Source of the DNA: Hippasteria phrygiana
Lineage: Eukaryota; Echinodermata; Asteroidea; Valvatida; Goniasteridae
Assembly: GCA_037893225.1 (NCBI GenBank)
Contig: JAZGUH010000282.1
Span: 930,001 to 994,000 of the forward strand
DNA: 64,000 nt
Direction: 5' to 3'
Positions 53,501 to 64,000 of the stretch are shown here, piece after piece. Position 1 is the stretch's first letter. Each line of letters begins with the position of its first letter. The notes under the pieces are model-generated. The model made no database searches. It was given only the letters and a program-made list of their open reading frames with translations, and had not been told where the DNA came from. Made by a program: the position numbers and the translations under genes.

Positions 53501-55366
53501 ATATTTCATGCAATTATGATTGAGTAAAGCAAGTCCATACCCCAGGGAATTTGACATGCATGGAGCAATAAATAGACGGTAACATGTACACAGATGTTGG
53601 CCGGAAAGAAAATAAACATTGCGAGGTTTGAATTTTCTCCACAAGTTTTAACTCTAGGAAGCCGCCGATGATTACAACATGTAGCGCCAGATCTAAGCTA
53701 TCCATACATGTCAAAATTACTGTATTTGGTTGATATTTCATGCAATTATGAATGAGTAGAGCAAGTCCATACCCCAGGAAATTTGACAGGCATGGAGCAA
53801 TAAATAGAAGGTAATCTGCACACAGATGTTGACCGGAAAGAAAATAAACATTGCGAGGTTTGAATTTTCTCCACAAGTTTTAACTCTAAGAAGCCGCCGA
53901 TAATTGCAACATGTAGCGCCAGATCTAAGCTATCCATACATGTCAAAATTACTGAATTTGGTTGATATTTCATGCAATTATGAATGAGTAAAGCAAGTCC
54001 ATACCCCAGGGAATTTGACAGGCATGGAGCAATAAATAAGAGGTAATCTGCACACAGATGGTGGCCGGGAAGAAAATATACATTGCGAGGTTTGAATTTT
54101 CTCCACAAGTGTTAACTCTAAGAAGCCGCCGATAATTGCAACATGTAGCGCCAGATCTAAGCTATCCATACATGTCAAAATTACTGAATTTGGTTGATAT
54201 TTCATGCAATTATGAATGAGTAAAGCAAGTGATACCCCAGGGAATTTGACAGGCATGGAGCAATAAATAGAAGGTAATATGCACACAGATGTTGGCCGGA
54301 AAGAAAATAAACACTGCGAGGTTTGAATTTTCTCCACAAGTTTTAACTCTAGGAAGCCGCCGATGATTGCAACATGTAGCGCCAAATCTAAGCTATCCAT
54401 ACATGTCAAAATTACTGAATTTGGTTTATATTTCATGCAATTATGAATGAGTAAAGCAAGTCATACCCTAGCGAATTTGACAGGCATGGAGCAATAAATA
54501 GAAGGTAATATGCACACAGATGTTGGCCGGAAAGAAAATAAACATTGCGAGGTTTGAATTTTCTCCACAAGTGTTAACTCTAAGAAGCCGCCGATAATTG
54601 CAACATGTAGCGCCAGATCTAAGCTATCCATACATGTCAAAATTACTGAATTTGGTTGATATTTCATGCAATTATGAATGAGTAAAGCAAGTCCATACCC
54701 CAGGGAATTTGACATGCATGGAGCAATAAATAGAAGGTAACATGTACACAGATGTTGGCCGGAAAGAAAATAAACATTGCGAGGTTTGAATTTTCTACAC
54801 AAGTTTTAACTCTAGGAAGCCGCCGATGATTGCAACATGTAGCGCCAGATCTAAGCTATCCATACATGTCAAAATTACTGTATTTGGTTGATATTTCATG
54901 CAATTATGAATGAGTAAAGCAAGTCATACCCCAGGGAATTTGACAGGCATGGAGCAATAAATAGAAGGTAATATGCACACAGATGTTGGCCGGGAAGAAA
55001 ATAAACATTGCGAGGTTTGAATTTTCTCCACAAGTGTTAACTCTAAGAAGCCGCCGATAATTGCAACATGTAGCGCCAGATCTAAGCTATCCATACATGT
55101 CAAAATTACTGAATTTGGTTGATATTTCATGCAATTATGAATGAGTAAAGCAAGTCCATACCCCAGGGAATTTGACATGCATGGAGCAATAAATAGACGG
55201 TAACATGTACACAGATGTTGGCCGGAAAGAAAATAAACATTGCGAGGTTTGAATTTTCTCCACAAGTTTTAACTCTAGGAAGCCGCCGATGATTGCAACA
55301 TGTAGCGCCAGATCTAAGCTATCCATACATGTCAAAATTACTGTATTTGGTTGATATTTCATGCAA
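50506..55366. repeat. Higher-order repeat Q2: 21 monomers, 4861 bp
   Basis: This is the full-length version of Q1. The spacing of 50506 to 55367 is 4861 bp (21 monomers), and 44486 to 49348 upstream shows almost the same spacing (4862 bp). Q1 therefore looks like a Q2-type unit that lost three monomers. Inside the unit, the F-C-GTGAT trio occurs twice, five monomers apart (52588-53281 and 53746-54440), an older internal duplication. Confidence 0.93.
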
Positions 55367-57447
55367 TTATGAATGAGTAAAGCAAGTCATACCCCAGGGA
55401 ATTTGACATGCATGGAGCAATAAATAGACGGTAACATGTACACAGATGTTGGCCGGAAAGAAAATAAACATTGCGAGGTTTGAATTTTCTCCACAAGTTT
55501 TAACTCTAGGAAGCCGCCGATGATTGCAACATGTAGCGCCAGATCTAAGCTATCCATACATGTCAAAATTACTGAATTTGGTTGATATTTCATGCAATTA
55601 TGAATGAGTAAAGCAAGTCATACCCTAGCGAATTTGACAGGCATGGAGCAATAAATAGAAGGTAATATGCACACAGATGTTGGCCGGAAAGAAAATAAAC
55701 ATTGCGAGGTTTGAATTTTCTCCACAAGTGTTAACTCTAAGAAGCCGCCGATAATTGCAACATGTAGCGCCAGATCTAAGCTATCCATACATGTCAAAAT
55801 TACTGAATTTGGTTGATATTTCATGCAATTATGAATGAGTAAAGCAAGTCCATACCCCAGGGAATTTGACATGCATGGAGCAATAAATAGACGGTAACAT
55901 GTACACAGATGGTGGCCGGAAAGAAAATAAACATTGCGAGGTTTGAATTTTCTCCACAAGTTTTAACTCTAGGAAGCCGCCGATGATTGCAACATGTAGC
56001 GCCAGATCTAAGCTATCCATACATGTCAAAATTACTGTATTTGGTTGATATTTCATGCAATTATGAATGAGTAAAGCAAGTCATACCCCAGGGAATTTGA
56101 CAGGCATGGAGCAATAAATAAAAGGTAATCTGCACACAGATGGTGGCCGGGAAGAAAATAAACATTGCGAGGTTTGAATTTTCTCCACAAGTGTTAACTC
56201 TAAGAAGCCGCCGATAATTGCAACATGTAGCGCCAGATCTAAGCTATCCATACATGTCAAAATTACTGAATTTGGTTGATATTTCATGCAATTATGAATG
56301 AGTAAAGCAAGTCCATACCCCAGGGAATTTGACATGCATGGAGCAATAAATAGACGGTAACATGTACACAGATGTTGGCCGGAAAGAAAATAAACATTGC
56401 GAGGTTTGAATTTTCTCCACAAGTTTTAACTCTAGGAAGCCGCCGATGATTGCAACATGTAGCGCCAGATCTAAGCTATCCATACATGTCAAAATTACTG
56501 TATTTGGTTGATATTTCATGCAATTATGAATGAGTAAAGCAAGTCATACCCCAGGGAATTTGACATGCATGGAGCAATAAATAGACGGTAACATGTACAC
56601 AGATGTTGGCCGGAAAGAAAATAAACATTGCGAGGTTTGAATTTTCTCCACAAGTTTTAACTCTAGGAAGCCGCCGATGATTGCAACATGTAGCGCCAGA
56701 TCTAAGCTATCCATACATGTCAAAATTACTGAATTTGGTTGATATTTCATGCAATTATGAATGAGTAAAGCAAGTCATACCCTAGCGAATTGGACAGGCA
56801 TGGAGCAATAAATAGAAGGTAATATGCACACAGATGTTGGCCGGAAAGAAAATAAACATTGCGAGGTTTGAATTTTCTCCACAAGTGTTAACTCTAAGAA
56901 GCCGCCGATAATTGCAACATGTAGCGCCAGATCTAAGCTATCCATACATGTCAAAATTACTGTATTTGGTTGATATTTCATGCAATTATGAATGAGTAAA
57001 GCAAGTCATACCCCAGGGAATTTGACATGCATGGAGCAATAAATAGACGGTAACATGTACACAGATGTTGGCCGGAAAGAAAATAAACATTGCGAGGTTT
57101 GAATTTTCTCCACAAGTTTTAACTCTAGGAAGCCGCCGATGATTGCAACATGTAGCGCCAGATCTAAGCTATCCATACATGTCAACATTACTGTATTTGG
57201 TTTATATTTCATGCAATTATCAATGAGTAAAGCAAGTCATACCCCAGGGAATTTGACAGGCATGGAGCAATAAATAGAAGGTAATCTGCACACAGATGTT
57301 GACCGGAAAGAAAATAAACATTGCGAGGTTTGAATTTTCTCCACAAGTTTTAACTCTAAGAAGCCGCCGATAATTGCAACATGTAGCGCCAGATCTAAGC
57401 TATCCATACATGTCAAAATTACTGAATTTGGTTGATATTTCATGCAA
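55367..57447. repeat. Shortened Q-type unit, 9 monomers
   Basis: The first monomers match Q2 at spacing 4861 bp (50506 to 55367, through 51894 to 56755). At 56755-56985 a fused monomer replaces two Q2 monomers (51894 and 52125), and the spacing becomes 4629 bp. After 57217 the series goes straight to a type C/GTGAT pair that matches 53978 at spacing 3470 bp, so the five Q2 monomers from 52819 to 53977 are skipped. Confidence 0.9.
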
Positions 57448-59761
57448 TTATGAATGAGTAAAGCAAGTCCATACCCCAGGGAATTTGACAGGCATGGAGC
57501 AATAAATAAGAGGTAATCTGCACACAGATGGTGGCCGGGAAGAAAATATACATTGCGAGGTTTGAATTTTCTCCACAAGTGTTAACTCTAAGAAGCCGCC
57601 GATAATTGCAACATGTAGCGCCAGATCTAAGCTATCCATACATGTCAAAATTACTGAATTTGGTTGATATTTCATGCAATTATGAATGAGTAAAGCAAGT
57701 GATACCCCAGGGAATTTGACAGGCATGGAGCAATAAATAGAAGGTAATATGCACACAGATGTTGGCCGGAAAGAAAATAAACACTGCGAGGTTTGAATTT
57801 TCTCCACAAGTTTTAACTCTAGGAAGCCGCCGATGATTGCAACATGTAGCGCCAAATCTAAGCTATCCATACATGTCAAAATTACTGAATTTGGTTTATA
57901 TTTCATGCAATTATGAATGAGTAAAGCAAGTCATACCCTAGCGAATTTGACAGGCATGGAGCAATAAATAGAAGGTAATATGCACACAGATGTTGGCCGG
58001 AAAGAAAATAAACATTGCGAGGTTTGAATTTTCTCCACAAGTGTTAACTCTAAGAAGCCGCCGATAATTGCAACATGTAGCGCCAGATCTAAGCTATCCA
58101 TACATGTCAAAATTACTGAATTTGGTTGATATTTCATGCAATTATGAATGAGTAAAGCAAGTCCATACCCCAGGGAATTTGACATGCATGGAGCAATAAA
58201 TAGAAGGTAACATGTACACAGATGTTGGCCGGAAAGAAAATAAACATTGCGAGGTTTGAATTTTCTACACAAGTTTTAACTCTAGGAAGCCGCCGATGAT
58301 TGCAACATGTAGCGCCAGATCTAAGCTATCCATACATGTCAAAATTACTGTATTTGGTTGATATTTCATGCAATTATGAATGAGTAAAGCAAGTCATACC
58401 CCAGGGAATTTGACAGGCATGGAGCAATAAATAGAAGGTAATATGCACACAGATGTTGGCCGGGAAGAAAATAAACATTGCGAGGTTTGAATTTTCTCCA
58501 CAAGTGTTAACTCTAAGAAGCCGCCGATAATTGCAACATGTAGCGCCAGATCTAAGCTATCCATACATGTCAAAATTACTGAATTTGGTTGATATTTCAT
58601 GCAATTATGAATGAGTAAAGCAAGTCCATACCCCAGGGAATTTGACATGCATGGAGCAATAAATAGACGGTAACATGTACACAGATGTTGGCCGGAAAGA
58701 AAATAAACATTGCGAGGTTTGAATTTTCTCCACAAGTTTTAACTCTAGGAAGCCGCCGATGATTGCAACATGTAGCGCCAGATCTAAGCTATCCATACAT
58801 GTCAAAATTACTGAATTTGGTTGATATTTCATGCAATTATGAATGAGTAAAGCAAGTCATACCCTAGCGAATTTGACAGGCATGGAGCAATAAATAGAAG
58901 GTAATATGCACACAGATGTTGGCCGGAAAGAAAATAAACATTGCGAGGTTTGAATTTTCTCCACAAGTGTTAACTCTAAGAAGCCGCCGATAATTGCAAC
59001 ATGTAGCGCCAGATCTAAGCTATCCATACATGTCAAAATTACTGAATTTGGTTGATATTTCATGCAATTATGAATGAGTAAAGCAAGTCCATACCCCAGG
59101 GAATTTGACATGCATGGAGCAATAAATAGACGGTAACATGTACACAGATGGTGGCCGGAAAGAAAATAAACATTGCGAGGTTTGAATTTTCTCCACAAGT
59201 TTTAACTCTAGGAAGCCGCCGATGATTGCAACATGTAGCGCCAGATCTAAGCTATCCATACATGTCAAAATTACTGTATTTGGTTGATATTTCATGCAAT
59301 TATGAATGAGTAAAGCAAGTCATACCCCAGGGAATTTGACATGCATGGAGCAATAAATAGACGGTAACATGTACACAGATGTTGGCCGGAAAGAAAATAA
59401 ACATTGCGAGGTTTGAATTTTCTCCACAAGTTTTAACTCTAGGAAGCCGCCGATGATTGCAACATGTAGCGCCAGATCTAAGCTATCCATACATGTCAAA
59501 ATTACTGAATTTGGTTTATATTTCATGCAATTATCAATGAGTAAAGCAAGTCATACCCCAGGGAATTTGACAGGCATGGAGCAATAAATAGAAGGTAATA
59601 TGCACACAGATGTTGGCCGGGAAGAAAATAAACATTGCGAGGTTTGAATTTTCTCCACAAGTGTTAACTCTAAGAAGCCGCCGATAATTGCAACATGTAG
59701 CGCCAGATCTAAGCTATCCATACATGTCAAAATTACTGAATTTGGTTGATATTTCATGCAA
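57448..59761. repeat. Higher-order repeat R1: 10 monomers, 2314 bp
   Basis: The unit starts with type C at 57448 and the GTGATACC monomer at 57680 and is repeated in full at 59762, spacing 2314 bp. It was built from the end of a Q unit and lost one further monomer (the 55367 type) before 58837. The TATCAATGAG monomer closes the unit. Confidence 0.93.
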
Positions 59762-62075
59762 TTATGAATGAGTAAAGCAAGTCCATACCCCAGGGAATTT
59801 GACAGGCATGGAGCAATAAATAAGAGGTAATCTGCACACAGATGGTGGCCGGGAAGAAAATATACATTGCGAGGTTTGAATTTTCTCCACAAGTGTTAAC
59901 TCTAAGAAGCCGCCGATAATTGCAACATGTAGCGCCAGATCTAAGCTATCCATACATGTCAAAATTACTGAATTTGGTTGATATTTCATGCAATTATGAA
60001 TGAGTAAAGCAAGTGATACCCCAGGGAATTTGAAAGGCATGGAGCAATAAATAGAAGGTAATATGCACACAGATGTTGGCCGGAAAGAAAATAAACACTG
60101 CGAGGTTTGAATTTTCTCCACAAGTTTTAACTCTAGGAAGCCGCCGATGATTGCAACATGTAGCGCCAAATCTAAGCTATCCATACATGTCAAAATTACT
60201 GAATTTGGTTTATATTTCATGCAATTATGAATGAGTAAAGCAAGTCATACCCTAGCGAATTTGACAGGCATGGAGCAATAAATAGAAGGTAATATGCACA
60301 CAGATGTTGGCCGGAAAGAAAATAAACATTGCGAGGTTTGAATTTTCTCCACAAGTGTTAACTCTAAGAAGCCGCCGATAATTGCAACATGTAGCGCCAG
60401 ATCTAAGCTATCCATACATGTCAAAATTACTGAATTTGGTTGATATTTCATGCAATTATGAATGAGTAAAGCAAGTCCATACCCCAGGGAATTTGACATG
60501 CATGGAGCAATAAATAGAAGGTAACATGTACACAGATGTTGGCCGGAAAGAAAATAAACATTGCGAGGTTTGAATTTTCTACACAAGTTTTAACTCTAGG
60601 AAGCCGCCGATGATTGCAACATGTAGCGCCAGATCTAAGCTATCCATACATGTCAAAATTACTGTATTTGGTTGATATTTCATGCAATTATGAATGAGTA
60701 AAGCAAGTCATACCCCAGGGAATTTGACAGGCATGGAGCAATAAATAGAAGGTAATATGCACACAGATGTTGGCCGGGAAGAAAATAAACATTGCGAGGT
60801 TTGAATTTTCTCCACAAGTGTTAACTCTAAGAAGCCGCCGATAATTGCAACATGTAGCGCCAGATCTAAGCTATCCATACATGTCAAAATTACTGAATTT
60901 GGTTGATATTTCATGCAATTATGAATGAGTAAAGCAAGTCCATACCCCAGGGAATTTGACATGCATGGAGCAATAAATAGACGGTAACATGTACACAGAT
61001 GTTGGCCGGAAAGAAAATAAACATTGCGAGGTTTGAATTTTCTCCACAAGTTTTAACTCTAGGAAGCCGCCGATGATTGCAACATGTAGCGCCAGATCTA
61101 AGCTATCCATACATGTCAAAATTACTGAATTTGGTTGATATTTCATGCAATTATGAATGAGTAAAGCAAGTCATACCCTAGCGAATTTGACAGGCATGGA
61201 GCAATAAATAGAAGGTAATATGCACACAGATGTTGGCCGGAAAGAAAATAAACATTGCGAGGTTTGAATTTTCTCCACAAGTGTTAACTCTAAGAAGCCG
61301 CCGATAATTGCAACATGTAGCGCCAGATCTAAGCTATCCATACATGTCAAAATTACTGAATTTGGTTGATATTTCATGCAATTATGAATGAGTAAAGCAA
61401 GTCCATACCCCAGGGAATTTGACATGCATGGAGCAATAAATAGACGGTAACATGTACACAGATGGTGGCCGGAAAGAAAATAAACATTGCGAGGTTTGAA
61501 TTTTCTCCACAAGTTTTAACTCTAGGAAGCCGCCGATGATTGCAACATGTAGCGCCAGATCTAAGCTATCCATACATGTCAAAATTACTGTATTTGGTTG
61601 ATATTTCATGCAATTATGAATGAGTAAAGCAAGTCATACCCCAGGGAATTTGACATGCATGGAGCAATAAATAGACGGTAACATGTACACAGATGTTGGC
61701 CGGAAAGAAAATAAACATTGCGAGGTTTGAATTTTCTCCACAAGTTTTAACTCTAGGAAGCCGCCGATGATTGCAACATGTAGCGCCAGATCTAAGCTAT
61801 CCATACATGTCAAAATTACTGAATTTGGTTTATATTTCATGCAATTATCAATGAGTAAAGCAAGTCATACCCCAGGGAATTTGACAGGCATGGAGCAATA
61901 AATAGAAGGTAATATGCACACAGATGTTGGCCGGGAAGAAAATAAACATTGCGAGGTTTGAATTTTCTCCACAAGTGTTAACTCTAAGAAGCCGCCGATA
62001 ATTGCAACATGTAGCGCCAGATCTAAGCTATCCATACATGTCAAAATTACTGAATTTGGTTGGTATTTCATGCAA
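59762..62075. repeat. Higher-order repeat R2: 10 monomers, 2314 bp
   Basis: This is a second copy of R1 with very few differences. I see GAATTTGAAAGGC near 60029 in place of GAATTTGACAGGC, and the last monomer ends TTGGTTGGTATTTC (near 62057) instead of TTGGTTGATATTTC, which marks the change to the next block. The near identity suggests that this duplication is among the youngest in the window. Confidence 0.93.
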
Positions 62076-63926
62076 TTATGAATGAGTAAAGCAAGTCCAT
62101 ACCCCAGGGAATTTGACATGCATGGAGCAATAAATAGACGGTAACATGTACACAGATGTTGGCCGGAAAGAAAATAAACATTGCGAGGTTTGAATTTTCT
62201 CCACAAGTTTTAACTCTAGGAAGCCGCCGATAATTGCAACATGTAGCGCCAGATCTAAGCTATCCATACATGTCAAAATTACTGAATTTGGTTGATATTT
62301 CATGCAATTATGAATGAGTAAAGCAAGTCATACCCCAGGGAATTTGACAGGCATGGAGCAATAAATAAAAGGTAATCTGCACACAGATGGTGGCCGGGAA
62401 GAAAATAAACATTGCGAGGTTTGAATTTTCTCCACAAGTGTTAACTCTAAGAAGCCGCCGATAATTGCAACATGTAGCGCCAGATCTAAGCTATCCATAC
62501 ATGTCAAAATTACTGAATTTGGTTGATATTTCATGCAATTATGAATGAGTAAAGCAAGTCCATACCCCAGGGAATTTGACATGCATGGAGCAATAAATAG
62601 ACGGTAACATGTACACAGATGTTGGCCGGAAAGAAAATAAACATTGCGAGGTTTGAATTTTCTCCACAAGTTTTAACTCTAGGAAGCCGCCGATGATTGC
62701 AACATGTAGCGCCAGATCTAAGCTATCCATACATGTCAAAATTACTGTATTTGGTTGATATTTCATGCAATTATGAATGAGTAAAGCAAGTCATACCCCA
62801 GGGAATTTGACATGCATGGAGCAATAAATAGACGGTAACATGTACACAGATGTTGGCCGGAAAGAAAATAAACATTGCGAGGTTTGAATTTTCTCCACAA
62901 GTTTTAACTCTAGGAAGCCGCCGATGATTGCAACATGTAGCGCCAGATCTAAGCTATCCATACATGTCAAAATTACTGAATTTGGTTGATATTTCATGCA
63001 ATTATGAATGAGTAAAGCAAGTCATACCCTAGCGAATTGGACAGGCATGGAGCAATAAATAGAAGGTAATATGCACACAGATGTTGGCCGGAAAGAAAAT
63101 AAACATTGCGAGGTTTGAATTTTCTTCACAAGTGTTAACTCTAAGAAGCCGCCGATAATTGCAACATGTAGCGCCAGATCTAAGCTATCCATACATGTCA
63201 AAATTACTGAATTTGGTTGATATTTCATGCAATTATGAATGAGTAAAGCAAGTCCATACCCCAGGGAATTTGACATGCATGGAGCAATAAATAGACGGTA
63301 ACATGTACACAGATGGTGGCCGGAAAGAAAATAAACATTGCGAGGTTTGAATTTTCTCCACAAGTTTTAACTCTAGGAAGCCGCCGATGATTGCAACATG
63401 TAGCGCCAGATCTAAGCTATCCATACATGTCAAAATTACTGTATTTGGTTGATATTTCATGCAATTATGAATGAGTAAAGCAAGTCATACCCCAGGGAAT
63501 TTGACATGCATGGAGCAATAAATAGACGGTAACATGTACACAGATGTTGGCCGGAAAGAAAATAAACATTGCGAGGTTTGAATTTTCTCCACAAGTTTTA
63601 ACTCTAGGAAGCCGCCGATGATTGCAACATGTAGCGCCAGATCTAAGCTATCCATACATGTCAACATTACTGTATTTGGTTTATATTTCATGCAATTATC
63701 AATGAGTAAAGCAAGTCATACCCCAGGGAATTTGACAGGCATGGAGCAATAAATAGAAGGTAATATGCACACAGATGTTGGCCGGGAAGAAAATAAACAT
63801 TGCGAGGTTTGAATTTTCTCCACAAGTGTTAACTCTAAGAAGCCGCCGATAATTGCAACATGTAGCGCCAGATCTAAGCTATCCATACATGTCAAAATTA
63901 CTGAATTTGGTTGGTATTTCATGCAA
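62076..63926. repeat. Tail block, 8 monomers, Q-like then N-like
   Basis: Monomers from 62308 match the Q order (56061, 51200 and 47034: AATAAAAGG type without the extra C), then GAATTGGACAGG near 63035. The last complete monomers (63465 and 63696) match Q at 52357 and 52588 only in part. The combination TATCAATGAG followed by TTGGTTGGTATTTC (63702 and 63910) is otherwise found at 23-29 kb. TTTTCTTCAC near 63121 and TTGGTCAAGAA-type change in the same monomer region are not shared with other copies; only the first of these two was checked directly. Confidence 0.85.
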
Positions 63927-64000
63927 TTATGAATGAGTAAAGCAAGTCCATACCCCAGGGAATTTGACATGCATGGAGCAATAAATAGACGGTAACATGT
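63927..64000. repeat. Right partial monomer (first 74 bp, type A)
   Basis: The monomer has GTCCATACCCCAGGG, GACATGCATGG and ACGGTAACATGT and is cut by the window edge. The array continues to the right. Confidence 0.95.

Larger units (their letters stand above)
1..64000. repeat. Tandem satellite array, 231/232-bp monomer, 276 full copies
   Basis: The whole window is head-to-tail copies of one unit of about 231.5 bp. The box TTATGAATGAG recurs at 22, 254, 485, 717, 948 and so on to 63927, always 230-233 bp apart and on the same strand. Every monomer carries ACAGATG, CATTGCGAGGT, TAGCGCCA and AAGCTATCCATACATGTCAA with few exceptions. G+C is about 40% (92 of 232 in the first unit), with about five CpGs per unit. 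No non-satellite insertion was seen anywhere. Long homogeneous arrays with higher-order organisation are known from centromeres and heterochromatin of plants and animals; that this one is centromeric is inference. I do not recognise the family. The repeat itself is certain; its role is not shown by the sequence. Confidence 0.99.

Noticed and set aside
1..64000. About 270 overlapping minus-strand open reading frames of 68-197 codons
   Set aside because: They repeat with the monomer, begin at the same ATG or TTG, are broken by the 1-bp length switch, and differ between types mostly by amino-acid-changing substitutions. They match no protein family I know. They are treated as by-products of the satellite, not genes.
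1..64000. CRISPR array
   Set aside because: The whole 231-bp unit is repeated with no short repeat/unique spacer alternation, and no cas genes are present.
1..64000. CENP-B box (TTCG....A..CGGG)
   Set aside because: CGGG occurs in GGCCGGGAAG, but the required TTCG and A upstream are missing. The lone TTCG near 3376 is not followed by the rest of the box.
1..64000. rDNA intergenic spacer subrepeats
   Set aside because: No rRNA sequence, promoter-like unique segment or spacer boundary appears in 64 kb. It cannot be formally excluded for sequence outside the window, but spacer subrepeats of this extent would be exceptional.
1..64000. Transposon or Helitron origin of the unit
   Set aside because: No terminal inverted repeats, target-site duplications, transposase, Rep/helicase or LTR signal could be seen. 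An old transposon origin cannot be judged from the monomer alone.
1..64000. Strict A/B dimer (463-bp) array
   Set aside because: A and B often alternate, but runs of two to six 232-bp monomers and pairs or triplets of 231-bp monomers are common, so a simple dimer period does not describe the array.
1..64000. Nucleosome-phased unit (about 165-180 or 340 bp)
   Set aside because: The 231-bp period is not one or two nucleosome repeat lengths of the usual size, and A/T runs in the unit show no clear 10-bp phasing by eye.

Overview
The window is one uninterrupted tandem satellite-DNA array. From base 1 to base 64000 a single repeat of 231 or 232 bp (about 40% G+C) is repeated head to tail, always in the same orientation. 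Counting from the recurring TTATGAATGAG box, there are 276 complete monomers (22 to 63926), with 21 bp of a monomer on the left and 74 bp on the right. I found no unique sequence, transposon, rRNA or tRNA gene, microsatellite tract, telomere repeat or inversion between monomers. Both ends are cut inside the array, so its true length is unknown. I see no gene that I can support. This is typical of eukaryotic centromeric, pericentromeric or other heterochromatic satellite in a long-read assembly. I do not recognise the family and cannot name the organism or even the kingdom.

The monomers fall into a few closely related types that differ at roughly ten linked sites (about 95% identical). The 231/232 difference is one extra C (GTCAT versus GTCCAT). 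Just over half of the monomers are the longer form (about 144 of 276, derived from total length). Main types: A (232 bp; ACATGCATGG, ACGGTAACATGTAC, GGAAAG, AGTTTT, GATGATTG); B (231 bp; ACAGGCATGG, AAGGTAATATG, GGGAAG, AGTGTT, GATAATTG); C (AATAAGAGG...AATATACAT); D (CCCATGG or CCCAATGG with AATAAAAGG); E (AATAAACACTGC); F (GTAGAGC with GTTGACC); G (CCCTAGCG).

The order of types is not random. It forms higher-order repeats (HORs) whose size and composition change along the window: two 19-mers of 4.4 kb and a 6-monomer remnant (22-10206); 10-, 12- and 11-mers that share a CCCTTGAG marker (10207-17850); a transitional zone (17851-21789); 10-, 10-, 6- and 7-monomer units (21790-29430); 6-, 7- and 6-monomer units (29431-33833); a scrambled zone marked by ATTTGCTTTAT (33834-39391); two 16-mers of 3.7 kb (39392-46801); an 18-mer and a 21-mer (46340-55366); a shortened unit (55367-57447); two 10-mers of 2314 bp (57448-62075); and a tail that resembles cassettes seen at 23-29 kb (62076-64000). 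Fused monomers mark several points where whole monomers were lost or gained, so the array reads as a record of repeated unequal exchange and segmental amplification.

The minus strand shows many overlapping open frames of 68-197 codons. I judge them to be by-products of the repeat: 231 is 77 x 3, one lucky open frame is copied in every monomer, most sites that differ between types change the amino acid, and frames are broken by the 1-bp length alternation.
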